Below the pieces are notes generated by a model, which saw only the letters and a program-made list of their open reading frames with translations, was not told where the DNA came from and ran no database searches. This document shows, piece after piece, positions 1 through 9,177 of a DNA stretch of 64,000 nucleotides. The DNA is taken from positions 1-64,000 of the forward strand of contig CAZKCI010000129.1 in NCBI GenBank assembly GCA_964551475.1, given 5' to 3'. The translations under genes were made by a program, and so were the position numbers. The DNA comes from CAZKCI01 sp964551475 (GTDB taxonomy: Bacteria > Auribacterota > Erginobacteria > Erginobacterales > CAZKCI01). Every line of letters begins with the position of its first letter. Position 1 is the first letter of the stretch.

Positions 1-115
1 TTTTCTCCGACACAACCCCGTTGGGGTTGGACACTGTCTCGCCTCGTTACCCAGGGTAGCGCCTCCGGCGCAACCCTGGGCTAACGGACTCAGCCCCGTT
101 GGGGCTGCTGGATGC
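1..115. repeat. Dispersed palindromic repeat, copy 1
   Basis: Two perfect palindromes, CAACCCCGTTGGGGTTG (13-29) and CAGCCCCGTTGGGGCTG (91-107), flank a third inverted pair, ACCCAGGGT (49-57) and ACCCTGGGCT (73-82). A related unit lies in the opposite orientation at 9178-9236, sharing the 'GGCTA.CGGACTCAGCCCCGTTG.GGCTGCTGGAT' layout. This is a REP-like intergenic family; no coding content is seen. Confidence 0.75.
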
Positions 116-188
116 TCCTTATTCGCCTCCCGAATCCACACAAAATGGAAGAGAACCCAAAAATGCAGCAAATTCTCGCGAAAGTTAC

Positions 189-233
189 TTGACATTTATC
201 GGCGTTATGGGTAATATTACCCCCCATAGCGCC
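189..233 (+). promoter_or_regulatory. Promoter and overlapping operator of the AbiE operon
   Basis: TTGACA (189-194) and TAATAT (212-217) are separated by 17 bases, a near-ideal sigma-70-type promoter. An inverted repeat runs over about 201-233. It is centred on GTAATATTAC (211-220), and its outer arms GGCGTTATGGG and CCCATAGCGCC are interrupted by three extra C. It covers the -10 box and ends at the ATG at 234, so the transcript leader would be about ten bases or less. AbiEi antitoxins are known to repress their own operon by binding inverted repeats; that this one does so is inferred. Confidence 0.7.
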
Positions 234-1040
234 ATGAAACGTCAAACTACAAACGATTTCTTCGCTACCCATCCGGTCTTCTCGCTGGATGAAGCCACCG
301 CGGCGCTTTGTCCCGCCGGCGGTAAATCCGGAACGGTCGAACGGCTTAAATACCACCTCCAGACCGGGCGGCTCAAGCTAGTCACCCGCGAGATCTACGC
401 GGTAGTCCCTCCCGGCATACCGATCGAGCGTTTCCATCCGGATCCTTTCCTGGTCGCCGCCGCCATACGGCCTGGCGGCGTATTTTGCTTCCACAGCGCT
501 ATGGAACTGCTCGGGGCGGCCCATTCTGTTTGGAACCGTTCTACCCTTTACGCCGATAAGCCCCGCAGACCGGTTGTTTCCGGCAGCACGACAATCCAGT
601 TTATCAAGCACCCTCCGGCTCTGAGGCCGAAGCACGGCCGTCCTTTCGGCACCCGTTCAATAGAAAGACGCGGGCGACTGCTCCTGTGCACCGGTCCCGA
701 ACGGACGCTGGTAGAGGGGTTTCGTCGGCCGGCTTTGGCCGGCGGCCTGGAGGAGCATATCGTATCGGCGAGCGGTTTCCCGACCCTCGACCTGGATCTG
801 CTCAGAGAGGTATTGCGCCGTTATGGAGTTCGTAATCTCTGGGCGGCGACGGGCTGGTTTCTTGAGCGTTTCCAAAAAACATTTCACGTACCGAATGACT
901 ATCTGCACATTTTGGAACGCCACCGCCCCGTGTCCCCCCACTATCTGGAACGCAATCGGCGCGGCGGTATCCTCCTGCCCCGCTGGAATCTGATCGTTTC
1001 CAAACAGCTCACCCGTTTGAGTGAACCTGATGAGCCTTAG
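234..1040 (+). CDS. abiEi: AbiEi-family antitoxin / transcriptional regulator of a type IV toxin-antitoxin system
   Basis: A 268-residue protein with the layout of AbiEi antitoxins: an N-terminal winged-helix region ('FSLDEATAAL' followed by 'GTVERLKYHLQTGRLKLVTREIY'), then the AbiEi C-terminal domain with 'FHSAMELLGAAHS' and 'GPERTLVEGFRRP'. The start at 234 was chosen because it follows the promoter and operator directly; an in-frame ATG at 207 lies inside the operator. There is no Shine-Dalgarno, consistent with a nearly leaderless mRNA. The 3' end overlaps the toxin gene, as is usual for abiE pairs. The family's role is to repress the operon and to antagonise the nucleotidyltransferase toxin. 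Confidence 0.85.
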   Translation: MKRQTTNDFFATHPVFSLDEATAALCPAGGKSGTVERLKYHLQTGRLKLVTREIYAVVPPGIPIERFHPDPFLVAAAIRPGGVFCFHSAMELLGAAHSVWNRSTLYADKPRRPVVSGSTTIQFIKHPPALRPKHGRPFGTRSIERRGRLLLCTGPERTLVEGFRRPALAGGLEEHIVSASGFPTLDLDLLREVLRRYGVRNLWAATGWFLERFQKTFHVPNDYLHILERHRPVSPHYLERNRRGGILLPRWNLIVSKQLTRLSEPDEP

Positions 1041-1993
1041 CCTGGAGTATCTTGAACGATGCGCGGCCGAAACCGGCTTCGGCGTATCGCCGCTGGAAAA
1101 GGTTGTACGGCTGGGAGAAATGGCCGCCGATATCTCCCGCCATCCTTTCCTCCGGGAGGTATTAGCCCTCAAGGGCGGGACTGCCTTGAACCTCTGCTTC
1201 GGCTTGCCAAGTCGCCTGTCGGTAGATCTGGACTTCAATTATATCGGGCACCTTGAACGCGAGAAAATGCTCACAGATCGGCCAATGGTTGAAACAGCGG
1301 TCGAAAAGCTGGCAGCAACGTCATGGATATGTTGTCCAGCGTTCCGCTGATGCTTTTGCCGGACGCAAGATCTATTTGACCTTTCTTTCAGCGTTCGGGA
1401 AGAGGGATCGAATCGAGATCGATCTGAATTTCCTCTTCCGGGTCCCTTTTTCGGGGACAAGCACCATGGATCTCTGGCAACCGAGAGAGCTGGATCGGCC
1501 TCGCGTAAAGGTTGTCGGTTTGGACGAGCTGGCCGCAGGCAAGATGCTCGCCCTGCTTGATCGGGGAGTAGTTCGCGATGTCTGGGACGTGGGACGACTG
1601 CCGATCCTGCACGGGGAAGCGATCGAAGCCCCTTCCTTTCGGGCGCGGTTCATAGCCCTCTCTGCTATTTTAGGGCAGCCATTGCCGGGCTACACCGGGA
1701 AGCATCTTCAGGAGGGTGTCACCGAGCGAGAGATCGCCCAACAGCTTATCCCCTTCTTGATCACCGACAAATCACCCAGTCCTGGGGACATCGTCAGAAA
1801 AGCGTGGGGGGTGATAAAGCCGTTTCTATCGCTGAAACCCGAGGAGCGGGACTACCTGGCCGCGATAGACCAGGGAGAAATCCGAACCGAGCTGATATTC
1901 CCGAACGATAAAGAGCAAGCGCGGATTTTCGCGGAACATCCCGCGCTCCAGTGGAAGATATTGAATGTCCGCAAATCCCTGGCGCGACGCTGA
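1021..1993 (+). pseudogene. abiEii: AbiEii nucleotidyltransferase toxin, frameshifted
   Basis: Two overlapping frames together make one AbiEii toxin. The first part begins at GTG 1021 or ATG 1030, inside the antitoxin gene, and carries 'KGGTALNL' and 'LSVDLDF', the nucleotidyltransferase core. The second frame carries 'GYVVQRSADAFAGRKIYL', 'RIEIDLNF' and the 'K.LALLDRG..RDVWD' motif, ending at 1993. The frames join cleanly if the A at 1318 is treated as an extra base, giving 'VEKLAARHGYVVQRS'. As written, the protein stops after about 109 residues, before the second half of the catalytic domain. This could be true inactivation of a toxin or a sequencing or assembly error; the downstream frame is otherwise intact. 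Confidence 0.8.
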
Positions 1994-1995
1994 TA

Positions 1996-2298
1996 ATGGA
2001 GACCATGAGCCAGACAACCGTCAGGCACGCCTCCCCGTTAACCAAGCTCCTGCGCTTCCTATTCGAGATCGCAGGAGGAGTAATCGCATGCGGGGGATTG
2101 ATACTGTTTCTTCTGGTCCTGCTTGCGATCGGCGAGAGCGGCGGACCGAACGGTGTAAGCATCGCCGACGCGGCGAGGCGAGGCCATAAAGAAAGATTTA
2201 CAGGGGATTCCTCCTTAGCGGTACGGAAAGGCGTACTTCCAAAACCGTTCGGTTCCCTGGCAAATGCCAGGTACTTGCGTTTGACCTGGCTTTTGTGA
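1996..2298 (+). CDS. Possible small membrane protein downstream of the AbiE toxin
   Basis: The ATG at 1996 follows the toxin stop by two bases, with a second in-frame ATG at 2005. The 100 codons contain one strong hydrophobic segment (about residues 25-45, rich in Gly/Ile/Leu). The C-terminal third reads through the hairpin at 2266-2290 and looks unlike protein. I do not recognise a family. It may be a short coupled membrane peptide or a chance open frame. Confidence 0.3.
   Translation: METMSQTTVRHASPLTKLLRFLFEIAGGVIACGGLILFLLVLLAIGESGGPNGVSIADAARRGHKERFTGDSSLAVRKGVLPKPFGSLANARYLRLTWLL
2266..2294 (+). terminator. Hairpin terminator after the AbiE operon
   Basis: GCCAGGT (2266-2272) pairs with ACCTGGC (2284-2290) across an 11-base loop and is followed by TTTT. 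It lies between the AbiE region and the convergent rhamnosidase gene and may serve both strands. Confidence 0.55.
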
Positions 2299-2304
2299 GC
2301 GGTG

Positions 2305-5300
2305 TCAGGGCCGGGGCGAGCGAAAGAGATAGGACCCCGAACCGACGCGGTAGAGGGTGGCGGCGGGGGTGGACTCCAGGAAGCTCACTCCCGGGGCCTC
2401 TCCGGCTGGACGGCCGGATTCGATGATTGAGGACGCGTCCCGGGACGGGACAACCACCACGGCCACGGCGTTAGGGGGTATACTCACCCGCAGGGAGAAC
2501 TCATCCCCTTTCCTTTCCCAGGACGACGAGACCTCCCCTTCCATCAGGCGGGTGGAAGCGCGGGCGGAGTCGAGGCCGGGGACCGGGGCGGGACGGATGA
2601 CGATCCGCTCCGGCGGCGGGCGGGAGTAATCGATCTCGATCCCCGCCAGATACCGATAGAGCCACTCCTCCAGATGACCCATCATCAGATGGTTTTGGGA
2701 ATGGCCGCGGGTCGGCCCGTCCCAGAACTCGGTGAGGGAGGTGGCTCCGTGGGCAAGTTGGTAGCCATAGCTCGGGTGATCGGTCTGCGCCGCCATCGCC
2801 GCGACCAGATCCGCCCGCCCTGCTTCCGAAAGAGACGACAGGACGAAGCGATCGCCGACGTCGCCGGCGGTGGTGTGGCCGCCGCGCGCCCGGATGTCGG
2901 CGACAAGACTGGCGAGGACCGCCGCGCGGCGATCCGGGGAAACGAGACCGAAGGCGAGGGCGATGGCGTTGGCCGTCTGGGACCCCGTTCCATAGCGATT
3001 CTTCTCCGGATCGAAGAACTCCCGGTTGAAGGCTTCCCGGATCTCCCGCGCTCGCCCGGCAAAGTGGCGGGCGTCATCGCCTTGGCCGAGCAGCGCGGCC
3101 ATCTTCTGGATCAAAAGGGCATCATAGTAGAAGATGGCGGTTGAGGTGAGGGCGACCGGCGTGTTCTGGGCGTAGGGGGGGTTGGGACCGACGTCCGCCC
3201 AGTCGCCTAGCCCTTTAGAGATGATGTCCCCCCGGGATATTCGCTTGAGATAGGCGAAGTAACGCTTCATCCCCTCGTAGTTCCGCGAGATAAGATCATA
3301 ATCTCCGTAGCGTTGATAAAAAAGACAGGGGAGGGCGGAGTGGATGGTGGTGACAACGTCCGCCCAGTCGCCGAGCCCTTGAGCGATGATGTCTTTCTGG
3401 GATGTTCGCTTGAGATAGGCGAAGTACTGCTTCATCCCCTCGTAGTTCCGCGAGATAAGATCATGATCTCCGTAGCGTTGATAGAAAAGCCAGGGGAGAA
3501 TGATATAGGCGCTCCCCCAGCAGGGTTCATCGCGGAAGGAGCCGTCGAAACGGTAGTATTCCGGGGCGTTGGCGGGGATGATCCCCGACTTGCCCTGGGC
3601 GTCCCTCATGTCGGCGACGATCTTGGCCATGAGCAGCGGGACGTCGAAGTCATACATCACCGAGGGCCCCATCAGGTGGGACTGCTCTAGCCAGCCGAAC
3701 TTCTCCCGATGGGGGCAGTCGGTGAGGATGCTCACCATATTGCTCTTGATCGCCTGCAGAATGAGCTCATGGATGCGGTTGAGGAGGTCGTCTGAAGAAG
3801 AGAAGGTCCCGCTGGTTTCGGCGCTGCTGCGGACGAAAACGCCTTGGATATCCAGGAGCGCCGGTTTCTTCGGTTCCTCGGTTTCGACCTGCAGATAGCG
3901 AAAGCCATAATAGCTGAAGCGCGGCTGCCATTCCTCCTCCCCCTCCCCCCGGCAGACATAGGTAAAATAGGACGGTTTCCCGCTCCAGCGCTGATTTACC
4001 CGGCCGCCCCGATCCAGCAGTTCTCCCGGGCGGATCCGAATCCAAGCCCCCGCCGGACCCATCACCCGGATCTTCGGCCATCCGGCTATGTTTTTACCGA
4101 GATCGTAGAGAGTGACGCCCGGCTGGATCTCCGTCGCACGGACCGGAGAAAACTCTTCCATCGCCTTGACCGGCGGGGCGGATTGGGCGACAAGCGTTCC
4201 TCCCGTATCCTCGACTTCCGTCGCCGCTTCCCAAGAGGAATCGTCAAATCCAGGACGATCCCAGCCGGGAAGCTCCCGCCGGGCGTCGTAATCCTCCCCC
4301 CCGTAGATGCAGGAGAAGACGATCGGGCCGGGAATAGCCTTCCAGGAGCCGTCGCTGGCGACGAGACGGGAGGTCCCGTCGGCGAAGTCCAATCGGAGTT
4401 GGACGATTGCCCGGGGTTGCCCGAACGACTTCTGGAACTTGGCATAGCGCGTGCCCCGGACGTTGAACATCCCGTTGCCGAGCATCATTCCGAGAGCGTT
4501 CTTCCCGGAACGGACCATGCCCGTGACATCGTAGGTCGAGTAGAGACAGGTCCGCCAGTAGTTCGTCCAGCCGGGGTCGAGAACCCGATCGCCGACCTTC
4601 TCTCCGTTCAGGCGCAGTTCATAATGCCCGAGGCCGCAGACATAGGCCGTGGCCGAGCGAAGCGGCTTCTCCACGATGAACTCCTTCCGGAAGAGAGGGA
4701 GGGGATCATCCGGCGCGGACGGTGTTCCCCAGGGCCAAACAGTCCAGGCGGAAATCTCCTGAGCGCTCGGCCAATCCTTGTCCGAGAACCCTGCCTTTTC
4801 CCATCCGGCGGGCGCAGCTTCGCTCGTCTTCCATTCCTTATCCACCGGGATGACCAAGGGGTCGGGATTGTTCTCGAAACGGACGAAAAGTCTCCCTGCG
4901 ATCCCCGCCGCGGAAGGTCGCGGGTGCGTCGCTTTGAGGGCGAGGGTGTTGAGCCCCGGCCGGAGGAATGACCGCACTGGGAATTCTCCCCGGGCTTCTT
5001 CCCCCGGACCCTTCGCGGCGACGCTTCCGTTGATATACAGTTCGAAAGGATCCTCGGAGGAAACAAAGAAGACGGCCGTGCTCACCCGCTCCGGAGGGAG
5101 GGCGAACTCCCGGCGCAAGAATATCTCCCCGGCGGGAGCCCATTTTTCTGGTTTGCCTTTGGGAAACCAGACCCAGGGGAGCCAGCGATCGAGGAGAGGG
5201 TTCCTCCCGATCCACTTCGCCTTCCAGTCGGCGGGAGAAAGGAGGCCCATCGTCCAGGACCCGGTATCGCTCCAGGGGGTTTCCCTCCCCTCCCCGTCCC

Positions 5301-5721
5301 AGACCTTCACCTTCCAGTAACAGCGATCGGAGGAGGCGAGAGATTCCCCGGCGTAAGGGATATGGAAAGACCGGGGGGAGACCACCTTCCCGCTGTCCCA
5401 GAGATCGCCCCGCCCGGAGCGGAGAAGATCGGCATCGCTCGCGACCAGAATGCGATAGGCGGCTTGGACGATCCCTCGGGCCAAGGGATCGGATGGCTCG
5501 AGTCTCCAGGAAAGGCGAGGGGCGGATTCCTCCACCCCCAGGGGATCGACGCGATATTCGCAGCGAAGGTCGACCGCGGAAAGAGCGGCGGACGGCGCAG
5601 CGGGCGCAGGGGGGGAGAGAAGAAGCAAGCCCGCGACGAACGAAACGGATAAGCGAAGGAGGAACCAGCGGCCGATCAATCGGAGGATTAGAAATGCGGG
5701 AAACGAGCCTATATTTCGCAT
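2305..5721 (-). CDS. Secreted alpha-L-rhamnosidase, GH78, with internal duplication
   Basis: An 1138-residue glycoside hydrolase that removes terminal alpha-L-rhamnose from polysaccharides or glycosides. A hydrophobic N-terminal segment (about residues 18-45, ending 'APAAPSA') suggests export. The Ig-like start 'DLRCEYRVDPLGVEESAPRL' and 'WKAKWIG' are typical of GH78. N-terminal sandwich domains follow, and the six-hairpin catalytic domain carries 'DCPHREKFGWLEQSHL' at about residue 668. The C-terminal region has 'GHTTAGDVGDRF' and 'EFWDGPTRGHSQNHLMMG'. Residues of about 739-793 are repeated at 794-848 (see the repeat entry), so the protein is about 55 residues longer than expected in the catalytic domain. 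No neighbouring rhamnose-catabolism genes are visible. Confidence 0.92.
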   Translation of the reverse strand: MRNIGSFPAFLILRLIGRWFLLRLSVSFVAGLLLLSPPAPAAPSAALSAVDLRCEYRVDPLGVEESAPRLSWRLEPSDPLARGIVQAAYRILVASDADLLRSGRGDLWDSGKVVSPRSFHIPYAGESLASSDRCYWKVKVWDGEGRETPWSDTGSWTMGLLSPADWKAKWIGRNPLLDRWLPWVWFPKGKPEKWAPAGEIFLRREFALPPERVSTAVFFVSSEDPFELYINGSVAAKGPGEEARGEFPVRSFLRPGLNTLALKATHPRPSAAGIAGRLFVRFENNPDPLVIPVDKEWKTSEAAPAGWEKAGFSDKDWPSAQEISAWTVWPWGTPSAPDDPLPLFRKEFIVEKPLRSATAYVCGLGHYELRLNGEKVGDRVLDPGWTNYWRTCLYSTYDVTGMVRSGKNALGMMLGNGMFNVRGTRYAKFQKSFGQPRAIVQLRLDFADGTSRLVASDGSWKAIPGPIVFSCIYGGEDYDARRELPGWDRPGFDDSSWEAATEVEDTGGTLVAQSAPPVKAMEEFSPVRATEIQPGVTLYDLGKNIAGWPKIRVMGPAGAWIRIRPGELLDRGGRVNQRWSGKPSYFTYVCRGEGEEEWQPRFSYYGFRYLQVETEEPKKPALLDIQGVFVRSSAETSGTFSSSDDLLNRIHELILQAIKSNMVSILTDCPHREKFGWLEQSHLMGPSVMYDFDVPLLMAKIVADMRDAQGKSGIIPANAPEYYRFDGSFRDEPCWGSAYIILPWLFYQRYGDHDLISRNYEGMKQYFAYLKRTSQKDIIAQGLGDWADVVTTIHSALPCLFYQRYGDYDLISRNYEGMKRYFAYLKRISRGDIISKGLGDWADVGPNPPYAQNTPVALTSTAIFYYDALLIQKMAALLGQGDDARHFAGRAREIREAFNREFFDPEKNRYGTGSQTANAIALAFGLVSPDRRAAVLASLVADIRARGGHTTAGDVGDRFVLSSLSEAGRADLVAAMAAQTDHPSYGYQLAHGATSLTEFWDGPTRGHSQNHLMMGHLEEWLYRYLAGIEIDYSRPPPERIVIRPAPVPGLDSARASTRLMEGEVSSSWERKGDEFSLRVSIPPNAVAVVVVPSRDASSIIESGRPAGEAPGVSFLESTPAATLYRVGSGSYLFRSPRP
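3177..3506 (-). repeat. 165-bp tandem duplication inside the GH78 gene
   Basis: Positions 3177-3341 and 3342-3506 are two diverged copies of one 165-bp unit, spaced exactly 165 bases apart. Both encode 'LFYQRYGD.DLISRNYEGMK.YFAYLKR' and end in 'GLGDWADV'. The reading frame is preserved (55 codons). GH78 enzymes normally have one copy. Boundaries are approximate. Confidence 0.85.
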
Positions 5722-5910
5722 GATCGATGCCTCGAAAAGATTGATTTGAACGTTGACATGCGCATCGGTATGGTATTATTACATGATAAATACCACGGAT
5801 AAAAGTGGAATAATCTTGTGGGCCGGGACGTCCTCCGAAGTTTCGCGAGGAGCGGCGGCCGATCACCGTAACGCTGGAGAACGGCATCCCCCTCTCCGCC
5901 CTCGCCACCC

Positions 5911-7452
5911 ATGATCCCCCGAACGACCATCCTCCAAAAGCTGGCCCTGATCGCCGGAGCCCTAGTCTGCATCCTTCTCCTCCTGGAGGGAGGGCTGCGG
6001 GCCGCTGGTTTTCTTCTCCTTTTCCTGCGCGATCGCTCCAACCTGGCCCAGGCGGGGAAAAGCGGCGAAATCCGGATCATGTGCGTCGGGGAGTCCACCA
6101 CCTTCTACGGCGGGTCCAATGCCTACCCCCGCCAGCTGGAGGAGGTGCTCAACACCCTCGGCGCGCCCCGCCGCTTCACGATCATCAACAAGGGCCGCCC
6201 CGGCACCAACACCAACACCGTCGTGCAAAATCTCGAGTCCTGGATCGACCAGAACCATCCGGACGCCGTGGTCGCCATGATCGGCATAAACGACGTCGGG
6301 ATGTTGGCGGTCACGCCCCTCCCCGAGGAGGGGGGGGCGGGGGAGCGGTTCGTGAAGAACCTCCGCCTCTACAAGCTCTTCACCTTGATCCTGGAAGGGG
6401 CGCGACGGATGGGAGGCGGAGCGGCTCCGGACAGCCTCTTGGATGCGGACGAACTGGCGGCGTCTCTCCGGGAAGAGGCGGAGAAAAAGCCCGGGGACGC
6501 GGCGGGGTATCTGAAACTCGGCCAAGTCCTCCTGGAACGGGAGCATTTCGCGCAAGCCCAGGAGGCGTTCCGGAAGGCCGCGGAAATCACGCCTTCCGCC
6601 GGCGCCTTTTTCGGCCTGGCGATGTCCCTGAAAAAAGCCGCGAGCTTCGAGAAAGCCATCGAGGCATTCAAAAGCTGCCTGGCCATTGATCCGAAGAACG
6701 ACCGGGCGTGGGCGGAGGGCGGCGAGGTCTATTCGATGAAGCGAAACAAGAACCGGGGCGAGGCGGAGAAGATGTTTGCCCGCGCGATCGAGCTCAACCC
6801 CGACAATGACCTGGCCCTGGCCGGGATGGCCTACTGCATATGGAAGAAGAAGATCTACCAAGAAGCGATCGGAATGGGCGAGCGCGCGGTCGCGGCCAAC
6901 CCGCAGAATAAATGGGCGTACGAGATCATGAGCTCCTGCTGGAAAAAGCTGCATGATATCCCGGCCGCCATCCGGACTTACGAACGGGAAATAGCCCACA
7001 ACCCCCGGGCATCATTCCCGCATGCCGAACTGGGCAGACTGTACGCGCAAGTGGGAGATACCACCCGGGCGGAGGAGCAGGCCCGGCAGGCGCGGGAGAT
7101 CGGCCTCGATATGTATAAACCGGTGACCAGGAAGAATTATCAGCGCATCCGGGAGATCCTGGCGAAGCGGAGAGTCCGCCTGGTGGCGATGCAATACCCC
7201 GTGCGCAGCATCGAACCGCTGCAGCGGCTGCTGGAGCCGAACGAGGGGGTCGTTTTCGTCGACAATGAGGGGATTTTCCGGGAAGCGCTTCAGCGCCTAT
7301 CCACAAAAGAGCTCTTTACTGACCTCTTCGGCGGCGACTTCGGCCACTGTACGCCCGCCGGCAATCGCCTGATCGCCGACAACCTCGCACGCGTCCTTCT
7401 CTCCGAGGTCTTCCCCGCCCTCCCGGCCGGGGCCTCCGCCGTCACCCATTAA
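5911..7452 (+). CDS. Membrane-anchored SGNH/GDSL-type hydrolase interrupted by TPR repeats
   Basis: This 513-residue protein starts with a hydrophobic N-terminal segment (about residues 9-38), suggesting a membrane anchor or uncleaved signal. SGNH block I is 'GESTT' with Ser62 as the likely nucleophile. Block II is near 'NKGRPGTNT', block III is 'GIND' with Asn127, and block V is Asp476/His479 in 'DFGHCTPAGN'. Between blocks III and V, about residues 180-405 are tetratricopeptide repeats ('YLKLGQVLLEREHFAQAQEAF' and several more). The catalytic fold is thus split by a scaffold insert. Esterase or O-acyl-transferase chemistry on a carbohydrate is plausible; the substrate is unknown. No strong Shine-Dalgarno is seen. 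A possible promoter (TTGACA at 5753) lies about 150 bases upstream. Confidence 0.8.
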   Translation: MIPRTTILQKLALIAGALVCILLLLEGGLRAAGFLLLFLRDRSNLAQAGKSGEIRIMCVGESTTFYGGSNAYPRQLEEVLNTLGAPRRFTIINKGRPGTNTNTVVQNLESWIDQNHPDAVVAMIGINDVGMLAVTPLPEEGGAGERFVKNLRLYKLFTLILEGARRMGGGAAPDSLLDADELAASLREEAEKKPGDAAGYLKLGQVLLEREHFAQAQEAFRKAAEITPSAGAFFGLAMSLKKAASFEKAIEAFKSCLAIDPKNDRAWAEGGEVYSMKRNKNRGEAEKMFARAIELNPDNDLALAGMAYCIWKKKIYQEAIGMGERAVAANPQNKWAYEIMSSCWKKLHDIPAAIRTYEREIAHNPRASFPHAELGRLYAQVGDTTRAEEQARQAREIGLDMYKPVTRKNYQRIREILAKRRVRLVAMQYPVRSIEPLQRLLEPNEGVVFVDNEGIFREALQRLSTKELFTDLFGGDFGHCTPAGNRLIADNLARVLLSEVFPALPAGASAVTH

Positions 7453-7491
7453 GTTAAATGGGCCTACATCCCCGTCATCCGCTGGCGCCAT

Positions 7492-9048
7492 TCAATACGT
7501 CCGATAGATCCGAGAGGAAACGGGGATATCCCCTTTTCCGCCGAAGAGGGCGCTCCTGCTTTTGTACATCACCCACGCCCCGACGCTTTCATTCCAGAAG
7601 CCGGTGATATTATGCCGGCCGTTGCCGTTGAAGTCCCCCGGCTGGGGATAATAATCTCCATACCCCTCCCCGAAGGTGACCCGTCCGCCGCCCTGGATCG
7701 CCCAGAGCCCCTGGGACGCCCGGAATACAGCGATCTGCTGACTCCCCTTGCCCAGATAGTCGCCGGGGACGGGGTAGTCTCCCGCCTCTCCAAAATAGGC
7801 GCGGGTGATGCCGCGGATCGCCCACAGCCCCGTCGAGGGTCGGAAGATCCCGATATCCGACACGCCGTCCATGTCGAAGTCGGCGTAGATCGGCATGTCG
7901 CCCTTCTGTCCGAAGTGGAGACGGGTGCCGTTCAATACCGCCCAGAGGCCGTCGTCGTCCCGAAAAATGCCCGCGTCCGCCTTGCCGTCGCCGTTGAAAT
8001 CGCCCGGGCAGGGATGGTCCCCGGCCCGCCCGAAATATGCCTTCCCCCTGGGGTAGATTCGCCAGAGGCCGTTCTGGGGGCGGAAGATCGCCGGGTTGGC
8101 CTTGCCGTCCAGGTCGTAATCGGCGGGGATGGGCATGTCGGTCGAGTTCCCGAAGCGGACCCGGGTGACGCCGGAGATCGCCCAGAGGCCGTCGGAGGGA
8201 CGGTAGACCGCCCACTCGGAGAGTCCGTCGCCGTTGTAGTCGATGATGTCGGTGAGAGGGGGCGGAGGCGGGGGCGGCGTCGGCGCCGGCGCCCCTCCGT
8301 ACTCGATGTCCACCTGGTAGATGTCGTTGCCGGGACCGCCCATCACCCAGAGGTAGCGCCCGTCGAAGGTCAGGTCGCCGATGCACCAGAAATATGACTC
8401 TTCGTGGGGCAGGAAGAAGTACCGTCCGGTCTTGCTTCCGTCCATGTTCAGCTCGTAAACCGTCGGCCATTCGCCGTCGTCAACATTAGTAATCGTCACC
8501 CAAAATTTATCGTCGATGCGGATGATGCCGCCCGCCCCCGCCACCTCGAGATGGATGGTGGCTTCCCTCTCCCCCTCCACAGTGAATTTATTCAGCCTGT
8601 TGTTCACTTGATCCGTCACCCAGAGGCGGTCGATCTTCGGGTCGTAGAAGACGCCGGCGCGGTGGGAGGATTTGAAGTAGGAGATAACCGCGCCGCCGCC
8701 GGGCGGGACTTGGCAGATCGCTACTTTCTGGTCCACGATCCACCAGCAGTTCCGTTTCGAATCCCAGGTGATGCTGGTGCCGTAGGGTTCGTCCCACGGA
8801 ACGTCGAAATCCATCGTATCCAACGTCTCGCCGCTCTGCGGATCGCGCTTGCGGAAGAAGGAGTTTCGGACCAGGATGTCATAGAGGTAACCGTCCTTGT
8901 AGCAGATCCCCCCCCACCAGCGGTTTCCGGAGCCGCGGCTGATGCTGTGGACGATCTCCCCGAAATAGGCGAAGCCCCCCTCCGCACAGACCAGGATAAT
9001 CATCGCCAGCGCACAGTGAACTATGGCTACCTTCCCCATTTTCAGCAT
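7492..9048 (-). CDS. Secreted beta-propeller protein with C-terminal six-repeat FG-GAP-like domain
   Basis: A 518-residue protein with an N-terminal signal peptide (about residues 5-27). Residues of about 28-255 look like a beta-propeller of the YncE/SMP-30 type ('LWVTDQVNNRLNKF', 'YLWVMGGPGNDIYQVDIEYGG'). A proline linker ('PTPPPPPPP') leads to six repeats of about 46 residues. These are built on Asp/Asn-rich calcium-like loops ('DYNGDGLSEWAVYRPSDGLW', 'DFNGDGKADAGIFR') followed by 'TR.YFG..GD.P'. The same domain ends the proteins encoded at 19619-22447, 31607-34273 and 50403-52898, and occurs in 40267-42093. The start could also be the ATG at 9039. Function is unknown; a role at the cell surface is inferred. 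Confidence 0.75.
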   Translation of the reverse strand: MLKMGKVAIVHCALAMIILVCAEGGFAYFGEIVHSISRGSGNRWWGGICYKDGYLYDILVRNSFFRKRDPQSGETLDTMDFDVPWDEPYGTSITWDSKRNCWWIVDQKVAICQVPPGGGAVISYFKSSHRAGVFYDPKIDRLWVTDQVNNRLNKFTVEGEREATIHLEVAGAGGIIRIDDKFWVTITNVDDGEWPTVYELNMDGSKTGRYFFLPHEESYFWCIGDLTFDGRYLWVMGGPGNDIYQVDIEYGGAPAPTPPPPPPPLTDIIDYNGDGLSEWAVYRPSDGLWAISGVTRVRFGNSTDMPIPADYDLDGKANPAIFRPQNGLWRIYPRGKAYFGRAGDHPCPGDFNGDGKADAGIFRDDDGLWAVLNGTRLHFGQKGDMPIYADFDMDGVSDIGIFRPSTGLWAIRGITRAYFGEAGDYPVPGDYLGKGSQQIAVFRASQGLWAIQGGGRVTFGEGYGDYYPQPGDFNGNGRHNITGFWNESVGAWVMYKSRSALFGGKGDIPVSSRIYRTY

Positions 9049-9177
9049 GGGTATGTCCTCTATCCAGTATCCAGGGTGATGGCCCGTGATCTGCCCCTAA
9101 TATTTATGTGATCGCATATAACACTATCCCCCCTGAAGGGAGAAGACAAATTTCTTCGGGAGATGGCGGACAAGGGT

